Shown here piece after piece: positions 1 through 7,150 of a DNA stretch of 10,974 nt. The notes below the pieces were generated by a model that was given only the letters and a program-made list of their open reading frames with translations, was not told where the DNA came from and ran no database searches. A program made the position numbers and the translations under genes. The DNA is from an uncultured Armatimonadota bacterium. GTDB lineage: Bacteria; Armatimonadota; Armatimonadia; Armatimonadales; Armatimonadaceae. Where the stretch lies: NCBI GenBank assembly GCA_903881535.1, contig CAIRTT010000611.1:1-10974 (forward strand). Reading direction: 5' to 3'. Positions within the stretch are counted from its first letter, which is position 1, and each line of letters starts with the position of its first letter.

Positions 1-2
1 AG

Positions 3-533
3 CCGGACAAAGCGCGCCCGTATCGCTACACGGGTGCATTTTTCTGGTTTTTGACAAGTCTCTGTGCAACATGCGGTGGGCTTTTCCTTTGGATTTTTGT
101 GCCGGCGATTCTCATAAGTATCGAGACCGCGCGCAACAGTACGCCTGAAATGCAAATGATGGACATCGCGGCCGTGGCAATGGTGGTTCTCGGGATGCTG
201 GTGATGTCATCGGCTCCGCTGTTAATGGCGGTTGTGATGCTCATCCCGTGCTGGCGCCACCGCGGTGATGTGATCACGGTTACGGATGCGACGGTTGAGC
301 TCACCACGCGTGGGACAACGATGACATTTCCACTCGCGCTGTTTGCCGGCGTGCAGCCTGTGACTAACAGGGATCGCAAGGCAAAAGGACAGTTTGGGAA
401 CATTACGTACACCCTCACCGATGGCCAACAATTTGTGATTTATGGTTGCCATTTGCATAAGACAGAGCTCACGACAGACATCGGAAAGCGGCTCTTTAAG
501 CGCTCTGTAGGTACTGCGGAGCGAAATACTTAA
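3..533 (+). CDS. Membrane protein of unknown function, 5' end outside window
   Basis: The frame is open to the left edge and ends with TAA at 531-533, giving about 176 visible residues. A TTG at 51 could be read as a start, but it falls inside a hydrophobic stretch that begins upstream (GAFFWFLTSLCATCGG), so the true start is probably outside the window. Two membrane segments are visible: codons at about 33-115 and, after a short polar linker, about 155-250. They are followed by a roughly 90-residue soluble tail rich in beta-type alternation (ITVTDATVELTTRGTTMTF), ending basic (KRLFKRS). Two helices followed by a small beta-rich domain resembles bacterial PH-like membrane proteins, but that is inference from layout and I do not recognise the family. 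Its last 38 bases overlap the end of the opposite-strand ATPase gene, so no separate terminator lies between the two. Confidence 0.6.
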   Translation, partial: PDKARPYRYTGAFFWFLTSLCATCGGLFLWIFVPAILISIETARNSTPEMQMMDIAAVAMVVLGMLVMSSAPLLMAVVMLIPCWRHRGDVITVTDATVELTTRGTTMTFPLALFAGVQPVTNRDRKAKGQFGNITYTLTDGQQFVIYGCHLHKTELTTDIGKRLFKRSVGTAERNT

Positions 534-3039
534 TTCCCTCCATCAGCAATGCTGGAATCGTCGCCGCCAGCAGGCAGAGCCCTAAATCTACTGGGTGCAG
601 CAGGGAAAAGTGAAACAGCTTCCGCAGCATCGGTGTATAGAGGACAACCCCAAGCCCTACAAACGTCCCAGCGCTAATCCACCAAAGGGATGGGTTTGGC
701 CGGCGAAGCGTAGCGAAAAATGTCTGCGTCCACGACCGGTTTGCGAACATCAACAAAATATTGCTCAGAACCAGCGTCGCAAAGCTAAGCGCGATAGCAT
801 CCCCCGCGTTTCGCCACCCAAGCAGCGCCGTCATGTAGACCGAAAGGGTCATGATCAAGCTAATCGCTCCCTGAATGAGTGCCACGCCAAAGATACGACC
901 CGTGAACATTTTTGCTTTCGGGTCGCGGGGTTTGCGCTCCATGATGTCATCCGATGCGGGCTCAGCCTCAAACGCTATGGTGCACGCAGGGTCAATGACC
1001 AGCTCGAGAAAGAGAATGTGGACGGGCAGCAGCGCTTCCGGCCAGCCCATAATCGCGGGGATGAGCGTCATCCCGGCGATTGGGATGTGCACGGCGACAA
1101 TATACGCCATCGCCTTTTGGATATGGTCGTAAATGCGACGGCCGGTGCGGACAGCATCCACAATGGATGCAAACTTATCACCGAGGAGTATCAACGATGC
1201 GGCTTCACGGGCGACTTCTGTGCCACGCTCGCCCATCGCAATTCCAATGTGCGCCGCTTTCAGTGCCGGCGCATCGTTCACGCCATCCCCCGTCATCCCA
1301 ACCACTTCCCCGCGCGCAATCAGTGCCTTGACGAGGCGCAGCTTTTGCTCAGGTGTGATGCGTGCGTAGACATCGGTTTGCTGCACAATGCTCCCAAGTG
1401 CCTCATCAGAAAGCTCGGAAAGCTGCGCGCCGGTCGTGACGCCGCCTTCGGTCCGGATGCCAGCCTGGCCGGCGATGGCAAGGGCTGTCTGTGGATGGTC
1501 CCCGGTGATCATCACGATCCGGATACCCGCGCGGTGGCACTCGGCGATTGCCGGAGGAACATCGGCGCGGATGGGGTCCGCAAGCCCAATCAGACCAATA
1601 AATGTCAGTCCAATATCACCTTGTTCAGACCACTCTGTAGATGCTGACGCGCGGCGCAGGGCCACGCCAAGCACGCGGAGGCCTTTGGCGGCGAGTGAAC
1701 TGACATCGGTGTGGACACGTTCGCGCAGCGCTGGCGTCGCGTTACAGAGTGTCAAAACCGCCTCTGGAGCACCTTTGCACACAGCCAGAAAACCGGTTTC
1801 TTCCTGCCAGACATTGGTCATGGCCGGAAGTTCAGGGGAGATGGCAAACATTTTCACAATAGATGTCGCAGCTGGCAACACGTCTCCGGGGCTGAGCGCT
1901 GCGAAGATCGCCTTTTCCATAGGGTCGAAGGGGTTTGGTGTGCTCGCAAGGGCCGCAGCGTGGATGACGCTCACCACATCGGCATCGATTGAGTTAGCGG
2001 TTGGCGTTTGGTAAGGAACCGCATCGATCACCTTCATCCGGTTTTCGGTAAGCGTGCCCGTCTTGTCAACGCAAAGGACAGTTGCCGAGCCAAGCGTCTC
2101 GATGACTGGGATGCGCCGCGCAAGTACGCGCACCTTACTAAGCCTCCAGGCACCAATCGCCAAAAAGACGGTAAGAACAACGGGAAACTCCTCAGGAATC
2201 ATCGCCATCGCAAGGCTTAGCCCAGTCAGAATCCCTTTTAGCCAGCGTCCGTGTTCGAGCCCATAAATAACCGTGACGGCAAGACAGGTGAACAGGCTAA
2301 AAATGGCGATGCGGCGCACGAGGGTTGTGACTTCGCCTTGAAGCCGGGTTCCTTCCAGCTGGATGTCGAAGAGGGCGGCGCCGATCTTGCCAAATGCGGT
2401 TGCGCCACCCGTTTCGATGACGGTGAACAGTCCGCTCCCACGCGTGATCATCGTTCCTGAAAAAACATAGGGTGTATTGTCTCCGCCAGGTTGCGCCATG
2501 TGCGTATCACCGGGGCTTGCCACGCGCTTTGAAACAGCAAGGGACTCGCCGGTCAGGACAGACTCATCCACTTGGAGGTTACCCGCCCGAAAGAGGATGC
2601 CATCCGCTGGAATGCGGTCACCTTCCCCAAGAACCACGACATCGCCACGCACCACAACCTGGCTCGGTGACACAATGCGGTGTCCACCACGGATGACCAG
2701 CGTCCGTGGACTCGAGAGGTCCTTAAGGGCATCCAATGCATGCTCAGTTTTTTGTTCCTGAACGACGGTGATACCAAAAATGAAGACCACGCCGCAAAGC
2801 AACAATGCGGCTTCCTGAGGATCGCCCAAAATCAGGTAGACAATCCCGCAGGCGATGAGGAGCATCAGCATCGGTTCGCGGATGATGTTCAAGATCATCA
2901 TCAAGAGCCCGCGTTGCCCGGTGGCCGGGAGGGAATTTGGACCATCCGCTACAAGGCGCGCTGCGGCATCCGTTTGTGAAAGACCCTGTGGCTCCAGTGG
3001 GTCTATGACTGTTTCAAACACGGGTGCGACTGCGGGCAT
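496..3039 (-). CDS. Cation-translocating P-type ATPase
   Basis: An inner-membrane ion pump driven by ATP through a phospho-aspartate intermediate. From the chosen start it has 847 residues, normal for bacterial P2-type pumps. Visible in order are an N-terminal cation-ATPase region (about 10-40), two membrane helices, an actuator domain with TGES (163-166), PEEFP in helix M4 (282-286), the phosphorylation motif DKTGTLT (D325), KGAPE (422-426) in the nucleotide-binding domain, TGD (512-514), the hinge GDGVNDAP (584-591), and a C-terminal membrane domain with about six helices. No heavy-metal-binding domain or CPC motif is present, so a Cu/Zn/Cd pump is unlikely. Layout resembles Ca2+ or other P2 pumps, but the ion cannot be assigned. 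An ATG at 3063 would add 8 residues. I prefer 3039 because a GGAG lies 8 bases upstream, whereas 3063 has a G-run directly abutting it. It is flanked by unrelated genes and appears monocistronic. Confidence 0.95.
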   Translation of the reverse strand: MPAVAPVFETVIDPLEPQGLSQTDAAARLVADGPNSLPATGQRGLLMMILNIIREPMLMLLIACGIVYLILGDPQEAALLLCGVVFIFGITVVQEQKTEHALDALKDLSSPRTLVIRGGHRIVSPSQVVVRGDVVVLGEGDRIPADGILFRAGNLQVDESVLTGESLAVSKRVASPGDTHMAQPGGDNTPYVFSGTMITRGSGLFTVIETGGATAFGKIGAALFDIQLEGTRLQGEVTTLVRRIAIFSLFTCLAVTVIYGLEHGRWLKGILTGLSLAMAMIPEEFPVVLTVFLAIGAWRLSKVRVLARRIPVIETLGSATVLCVDKTGTLTENRMKVIDAVPYQTPTANSIDADVVSVIHAAALASTPNPFDPMEKAIFAALSPGDVLPAATSIVKMFAISPELPAMTNVWQEETGFLAVCKGAPEAVLTLCNATPALRERVHTDVSSLAAKGLRVLGVALRRASASTEWSEQGDIGLTFIGLIGLADPIRADVPPAIAECHRAGIRIVMITGDHPQTALAIAGQAGIRTEGGVTTGAQLSELSDEALGSIVQQTDVYARITPEQKLRLVKALIARGEVVGMTGDGVNDAPALKAAHIGIAMGERGTEVAREAASLILLGDKFASIVDAVRTGRRIYDHIQKAMAYIVAVHIPIAGMTLIPAIMGWPEALLPVHILFLELVIDPACTIAFEAEPASDDIMERKPRDPKAKMFTGRIFGVALIQGAISLIMTLSVYMTALLGWRNAGDAIALSFATLVLSNILLMFANRSWTQTFFATLRRPNPSLWWISAGTFVGLGVVLYTPMLRKLFHFSLLHPVDLGLCLLAATIPALLMEGIKYFAPQYLQSA

Positions 3040-3047
3040 TGGGGATT

Positions 3048-3051
3048 CTCC
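3048..3051 (-). promoter_or_regulatory. Ribosome binding site for the P-type ATPase
   Basis: On the minus strand GGAG sits 8 bases before the ATG at 3039, an ideal Shine-Dalgarno spacing. It decides the start in favour of the 847-residue protein over the ATG at 3063, whose only purine run (AAAGGGGGG) touches the start codon. Confidence 0.6.
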
Positions 3052-3218
3052 GGTGGGAAACATCCCCCCTTTGTATTACACCTTTATGTCGACAATGCCA
3101 TGTAAATCACCCGGATGGCATAGGCGGACAGGTCGTTGCCTACCCTATCCTGACTCCGTTGCTGATTTCCAATGCTGCAGATCAGTCACAGGCATGGACA
3201 GTGTCGTCCAACAGACAT

Positions 3219-3244
3219 AAACCGCGATCGGGAGTTCGCGGTTT
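3219..3244 (-). terminator. Hairpin terminator at the end of the CDP-sugar operon
   Basis: A perfect 9-base inverted repeat, AAACCGCGA (3219-3227) and TCGCGGTTT (3236-3244), encloses an 8-base loop. It begins 8 bases after the TAG stop of the SAF-domain oxidoreductase gene (stop at 3253-3255), in the position of a factor-independent terminator. The 3' arm ends in TTT and is followed by TATGTCTGTT, so the U-tract is weak. It could terminate poorly or act mainly as an mRNA 3'-end stabiliser. It also separates the operon from the ATPase gene, which is transcribed in the same direction. Confidence 0.6.
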
Positions 3245-3252
3245 GTTCGTTT

Positions 3253-4539
3253 CTAAGAGAAGTGTGCGTTTTGCTCAGCTCGCAAACGGTCACAGAGCCG
3301 CCCCTCCGGGAGAATAACATCATCGTAGGTTAGCGGATGATCACGGCTCACATCCCGCTTTAGGACACAACCCTCCGCAAGGCCCATCGGGAGGAGGTTC
3401 TGCTCACCCACGACATTTGAGTTTTCACACTGCCCATAAGTCATGTACCACCCGATGCCATCCAAGGTCTGACCAGCCTTGAGGTCGGTCTTTGCAAGCG
3501 TGATGACATCCACGACTGGCGCACCCCGCGGCGCGATGACCGCATCCCGGAAGAGCGCAACACGCGCCGCCGACAGAGGGACTTCCACATGGCAGAGGTG
3601 ATACGGCGTGTAAAAGCTGTAGAGCGGGCCATCCCCCATTTTGTAATAACGGAAGTAATGCTGCTGCCGAGGGTCATCACAGTAACCGATCACATAAACG
3701 CCCGGGCCTGGCTGCGCACCGACGACGTAGTCGACCATCCCGCCCATTTCGAGGAGCGCAGCGGCATCATAGACCTTTGTCAGCTCATCCACATGCCCGC
3801 GGAAGTCACGCCCTTCCATGCCGCGCTGCGAAACCTGCATGCCAGTGTGGTTTGCAACAATCGCCTGTTCGAAAGATATTTTAGAGCCATCCGCAAAGCT
3901 GGTCACCATATGTGCCTGCTGGCCCCACTGCTTTGCAAAGCCCGCCTGGGTGGTCGGGTTACGGTAGGCATCCTGCAGTCCCTTGATGTTGCCGCAGACG
4001 AGAGGCTTCATCCCAATACTCTTAACGTAGCGCCAGAGGTTGATCTCAACACCCGGTTGATCGCCATCGCAGCCAGACAGAATCACGCCGGCTTTGTCCG
4101 CATAGACCTTCAAAATCGGTCCGATAGTCGCATCCAGCTCGGCATTCATCATCACAACAGACTTGCCGTGCGCGAAAGCATTTAGAAGCACACCCGCCGC
4201 AAACTCAACCGTGCCCGTGACTTCGATCAGGACATCGATGTTCTTCGCGGCGCAGAGCACATGCGGATCGGATGTTACACACGGAACACCGGCATCGATG
4301 GCGATATCCAGCTCAGCAGCCGATGTTACATGCTGCGTTGTCGTGATGCCCGCTTCGGCGTAGGCCTTTTCGGCCCCGGAAAGTGTGCGGTTCGAGACGG
4401 CGGCAAGCGTCATCCCCGGAATGTAGTTGCAAATCTGATTGCTGATGCCCCAGGCCATAAAGCCGGCACCAATCATCCCGACGCGGACGGGCCGTCCTTC
4501 CGCCGCTCGCTGCGCAAGGGCAGTGTCGACGATAATCAA
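3253..4539 (-). CDS. NAD(P) oxidoreductase, homoserine-dehydrogenase-like with C-terminal SAF domain
   Basis: 428 residues, matching the COG4091-type architecture (predicted homoserine-dehydrogenase-like enzyme plus SAF domain). The N-terminal Rossmann fold shows VRVGMIGAGFMAWG (18-31) with the dinucleotide-binding glycines G24 and G26. The middle part carries the catalytic/substrate region, including PLVCGNIKGLQDAYRNP and YFRYYKMGDGPLYSFYTPYH. The C-terminal ~80 residues look like an SAF domain (VITLAKTDLKAGQTLDGIG, then LLPMGLAEGCVLKRDV), as found in sialic acid synthase and altronate dehydratase. Its TTG start overlaps the TGA stop of rfbG (TTGA, 4536-4539), which implies coupled translation, and GGGG lies 7 bases upstream of the start. 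As the last gene of a CDP-glucose operon it presumably acts on a CDP-sugar or on a building block joined to it. I know of no characterised reaction for this combination, so the substrate is open. The family call is firm and the function is inference. Confidence 0.88.
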   Translation of the reverse strand: MIIVDTALAQRAAEGRPVRVGMIGAGFMAWGISNQICNYIPGMTLAAVSNRTLSGAEKAYAEAGITTTQHVTSAAELDIAIDAGVPCVTSDPHVLCAAKNIDVLIEVTGTVEFAAGVLLNAFAHGKSVVMMNAELDATIGPILKVYADKAGVILSGCDGDQPGVEINLWRYVKSIGMKPLVCGNIKGLQDAYRNPTTQAGFAKQWGQQAHMVTSFADGSKISFEQAIVANHTGMQVSQRGMEGRDFRGHVDELTKVYDAAALLEMGGMVDYVVGAQPGPGVYVIGYCDDPRQQHYFRYYKMGDGPLYSFYTPYHLCHVEVPLSAARVALFRDAVIAPRGAPVVDVITLAKTDLKAGQTLDGIGWYMTYGQCENSNVVGEQNLLPMGLAEGCVLKRDVSRDHPLTYDDVILPEGRLCDRLRAEQNAHFS

Positions 4540-5606
4540 GGTGCATCCCCGATGCCCGCGGCGACCGTATATGCACTAATATCCTTCACACAGAGCTCCC
4601 GCGCGGATGCTCCAGCATGGTGGTCGCGGTACCAGTGCATCGTCGTCGCAACCGCATCTTCAAGCGCAAGGCAGGGATCAATCCCCAAAACCTGCTTTGC
4701 CTTCGACACATCCAACATCAACAACCCGGCTTCATGCGGTCCGCTGACCTCTGTGCCAAATGCAACATCCCCAGAGCCAAACGCACTCTGCGCGATGTTG
4801 ATCACATCCCGGACCGTGGCTGCCATGTGGGTACGCGGGCCGAAGTTGTAGGCGCCGGCTAGGGATGGCGTTTCGTGCAGCTTCTCCGCCAATTCAATGT
4901 AGCCACGCAGCGGTTCGAGGACGTGCTGCCACGGACGCACAGAATCCGGTCTCCTGATGGACAGGGTTTGCCCGGATGTCCAGGCGCGAACGGCATCGGG
5001 GATCAGGCGGTCTTCCGACCAGTCGCCGCCGCCGATAACATTTCCCGCACGGACGCTTGCGACGGCAACGCCGACATCGTTTAGGAACGACTGACGGAAC
5101 GAGTTGATCACGATCTCGCACGCGGCTTTGCTCGCGCTGTAGGGGTCGTGCCCGCCAAGTGTGTCATCCTCGCGGTAGGGCCAAGCCCACTCGCGGTTAT
5201 GGTAGACCTTGTCGGTGGTAATCATGATGGCGGTGCGGCAGTCCGGACATTCCCGAAGCGCATTCAGGACATTTGCGGTGCCCATGATATTGGATGCAAA
5301 TGTCTCCAATGGTTCGCGGTAGCTCAGGCGGACGAGTGGCTGCGCAGCGAGGTGGAAGATGATCTCCGGGTTTGCGGCTTTGATCAGGCTGGCGGTGCGT
5401 TCGGCATCCCGGATGTCGCAGACGTGGTGATCACAGCATTCAGCAATGTTGGCTTCATTGAAGATGCTTGGTGTTGTGGATGGTTCGAGCGCGATTCCGG
5501 TGACATTTGCGCCGAGCTGCGACAGCCAGAGCGTAAGCCAGCTGCCTTTGAAGCCGGTGTGCCCCGTGATAACGACGCGCTTTCCCTTCCAGAAGCCGGG
5601 TGTCAT
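4536..5606 (-). CDS. rfbG: CDP-glucose 4,6-dehydratase
   Basis: Converts CDP-D-glucose to CDP-4-keto-6-deoxy-D-glucose in the cytoplasm with bound NAD+. It has 356 residues, the usual length for RfbG/DdhB. It is an extended short-chain dehydrogenase: the Rossmann motif TGHTGFKGSW (14-23) with the family-typical HTGFKG signature, HLAAQPLVRLSY (85-96), TTDKVY (130-135) in place of the TTDE/TTDK catalytic strand, YSASK (Y156, K160) as the catalytic Tyr/Lys pair, RAGNVIGGGDW (186-196) and RPWQHV (224-229). The start at 5606 is chosen because AGAGG lies 7 bases upstream, the sequence begins just before the Rossmann strand as in the family, and it overlaps the epimerase stop as ATGA (5603-5606). 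An upstream in-frame start at 5687 would add 27 unlikely residues. Third gene of the operon. Confidence 0.95.
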   Translation of the reverse strand: MTPGFWKGKRVVITGHTGFKGSWLTLWLSQLGANVTGIALEPSTTPSIFNEANIAECCDHHVCDIRDAERTASLIKAANPEIIFHLAAQPLVRLSYREPLETFASNIMGTANVLNALRECPDCRTAIMITTDKVYHNREWAWPYREDDTLGGHDPYSASKAACEIVINSFRQSFLNDVGVAVASVRAGNVIGGGDWSEDRLIPDAVRAWTSGQTLSIRRPDSVRPWQHVLEPLRGYIELAEKLHETPSLAGAYNFGPRTHMAATVRDVINIAQSAFGSGDVAFGTEVSGPHEAGLLMLDVSKAKQVLGIDPCLALEDAVATTMHWYRDHHAGASARELCVKDISAYTVAAGIGDAP

Positions 5607-6154
5607 TGTGTTTCCTCTGCGCTTCGCTCGGACATGAGAGGCCAAAGTGCATCTTTTCCCGACATCCCGATGGGTTCCAGCGGCCACTCGATACCAAATG
5701 CCGGGTCATCCCACCGCGCTCCGCGCTCGCAGCCAGGTGTGTAGTATTCGCTGACCACATAGCAGATTTCGGCGTCATCCGTGAGGGTGATGTAGCCATG
5801 CGCAAACATCCCGGGCACATACAGAGCACGGTGGTTGTCGGCGGTTAGCTCAACTTTGATGTGCTGGCAGTACGTCGGCGAGTCAGGGCGCATGTCGATG
5901 ATGACATCCAATATGGCGCCACGCGTGCAGCGGACCAGCTTGGTTTCGGTCGCGGGTGCAACCTGATAATGCATCCCGCGGAGGGTCCCTTTGTCTTTGT
6001 TGTAGGAGACGTTGATTTGGATGGCATCCGGGTTTAGGCCGATGGCAGCCATTTCACGAGCGCAGAATGCGCGTGCGAAGAAACCACGTTCATCGGAGCG
6101 CTTTTCCATTTCGACAATCATCGCGCCGGGCAATGATGTTTCGACAAAGGTCAC
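5603..6154 (-). CDS. rfbC: RmlC-type nucleotide-sugar 3,5-epimerase
   Basis: 183 residues, normal for the cupin-fold dTDP-4-dehydrorhamnose 3,5-epimerase family. Visible signature: DERGFFAR (21-28), LRGMHYQ (58-64) with catalytic H62, K72 in ETKLVRC, GAILDVIIDMR (79-89), VPGMFAHGY (113-121), YVVSEYYTPGCERG (132-145) with the active-site Tyr region, RWDDPAFGIEWP (147-158) and SGKD (165-168), where D168 is the partner of the catalytic His. All key residues are present, so it should be active. Because it sits between the CDP-glucose synthase and dehydratase genes, its likely substrate is CDP-4-keto-6-deoxyglucose rather than the dTDP sugar, as inferred for the ascarylose-type epimerase. The GTG start at 6154 fits the family N-terminus. 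It begins 6 bases after the rfbF stop and overlaps rfbG by 4 bases. The symbol reflects family membership only, since the nucleotide specificity is inferred from context. Confidence 0.9.
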   Translation of the reverse strand: MTFVETSLPGAMIVEMEKRSDERGFFARAFCAREMAAIGLNPDAIQINVSYNKDKGTLRGMHYQVAPATETKLVRCTRGAILDVIIDMRPDSPTYCQHIKVELTADNHRALYVPGMFAHGYITLTDDAEICYVVSEYYTPGCERGARWDDPAFGIEWPLEPIGMSGKDALWPLMSERSAEETQ

Positions 6155-6160
6155 AGAAAC

Positions 6161-6934
6161 TTACCAGACCTTCCACGGTGCGTTGCCGCTGGCCCAGAGC
6201 TGTTCGAGTTTTTGTTTATCGGCGAGGGTGTCCATGGGCTGCCAGAAGCCATCGTGGCGGTAGGCGGAGAGGCGCCCGGATGCGGCGAGCTGGCGTAGTG
6301 GGCCTTGTTCCCAGACCGTGGAGTCTTCCTCAATGAGATCGATGACGCTTGGCTCGAGGACGAAGAAGCCGCCGTTCACATAAGAGCCATCGCCATCGGG
6401 TTTTTCCTGGAAGCTTGTGATCAAGTTCTGACCACCAGCGAGGCCAAGGGCTCCAAAGCGTCCGGCAGGCTGAACGGCAGTCAGGGTTGCGGCTGTGCCC
6501 TGCGCTTTGTGGAAAGCAACGAGCTCAGTAATATTTACATCACCAACACCATCCCCGTAGGTGAAGCAAAACGTGTCAGTCCCGACGTAGTCCCGGACGC
6601 GGCGGAGGCGCCCACCGGTCATCGATGACTCTCCGGTATCGACGAGCGTAATTCTCCACGGCTCAGCGCTTGCCGTATGAATAATCATTTGGTTGAAGCG
6701 CAAGTCAAAGGTGATATCCGAGTTGTGGAGAAAGTAGTTCGCGAAGTATTCCTTGATGATGTAGCCTTTGTAGCCGCAGCAAATAATGAAGTCGTTAATA
6801 CCGTGCGCAGAATACATCTTGAGGATGTGCCACAAAATCGGGCGACCTCCGATCTCTACCATCGGCTTTGGCTTTACACTGGTTTCTTCACTTAGCCGCG
6901 TCCCAAGACCACCAGCTAGAATCACTGCTTTCAT
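6161..6934 (-). CDS. rfbF: Glucose-1-phosphate cytidylyltransferase
   Basis: Makes CDP-glucose and pyrophosphate from CTP and glucose 1-phosphate, the committed step for CDP-linked deoxy sugars. 257 residues, the standard length for RfbF/DdhA. The nucleotidyltransferase fold is clear: AGGLGTRL (7-14), VKPKPMVEIGGRPILWHI (20-37) with the catalytic Lys, YKGYIIKEYFANYF (55-68) typical of the cytidylyl subgroup, YGDGVGDVNI (126-135) with the metal-binding Asp, and EKPDGDGSYVNGGFFV (177-192), then WQPMDT (231-236). The ATG at 6934 has AGGT and GGAG at 6940-6943 and 6946-6949 upstream on the minus strand. It is the first gene of the four-gene operon and is transcribed away from a divergent glycosyltransferase gene. 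It holds fewer GGATG motifs than the genes that follow it. Confidence 0.96.
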   Translation of the reverse strand: MKAVILAGGLGTRLSEETSVKPKPMVEIGGRPILWHILKMYSAHGINDFIICCGYKGYIIKEYFANYFLHNSDITFDLRFNQMIIHTASAEPWRITLVDTGESSMTGGRLRRVRDYVGTDTFCFTYGDGVGDVNITELVAFHKAQGTAATLTAVQPAGRFGALGLAGGQNLITSFQEKPDGDGSYVNGGFFVLEPSVIDLIEEDSTVWEQGPLRQLAASGRLSAYRHDGFWQPMDTLADKQKLEQLWASGNAPWKVW

Positions 6935-6956
6935 TGCGCACCTGTCTCCGTCATCA

Positions 6957-6976
6957 AGTTGACACCACGATCAACT
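6957..6976. promoter_or_regulatory. Inverted repeat, possible operator between rfbF and the glycosyltransferase
   Basis: AGTTGA (6957-6962) and TCAACT (6971-6976) form a perfect 6-base dyad with an 8-base spacer, in the divergent region 22 bases upstream of the rfbF start. It overlaps a consensus-like TTGACA (6959-6964), so a bound protein could affect the rightward promoter. Short dyads occur by chance, so this is a candidate only. Confidence 0.3.
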
Positions 6977-6986
6977 GGAATAATAC
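6959..6986 (+). promoter_or_regulatory. Candidate sigma70-type promoter for the + strand glycosyltransferase
   Basis: A perfect -35 hexamer TTGACA (6959-6964) is followed after 16 bases by a poor -10, TAATAC (6981-6986). It would give a leader of roughly 115-160 bases before the glycosyltransferase start. On the opposite strand TATTAT (6985-6980) could serve as a -10 for rfbF with a weak TTCAGG 16 bases upstream, so divergent promoters may overlap here. This is pattern matching only. Confidence 0.3.
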
Positions 6987-7150
6987 GATGAAACAGGCAC
7001 TCCTGAATATAGGTTAACTGTCTGAATTACTGGGTTTTAGCCTCATGCGGCGAAAAGACGAAAAATAGGTGCATGTGCAACCTTGAATGGGAAATACCAT
7101 GACTTCTCATGGCTAAGTTGCGTGGCATGGGTTGTGCAATACCGGTGTCT

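Noticed and set aside
595..1647. 350-codon open frame on the + strand
   Set aside because: It lies entirely inside the P-type ATPase gene on the opposite strand, whose motifs are unmistakable. The translated product is rich in Arg, His and Cys without any domain, typical of an antisense shadow.
3075..3106. Promoter for the P-type ATPase (TTTACA and TGTAAT on the minus strand)
   Set aside because: Each hexamer matches consensus well, but they are 20 bases apart, outside the usual 16-18 range, so I did not list it as a feature.
5604..5687. N-terminal extension of the CDP-glucose dehydratase to position 5687
   Set aside because: The extra 27 residues lie inside the epimerase gene and have no family counterpart, while the ATG at 5606 has a good ribosome binding site and starts right before the Rossmann strand.
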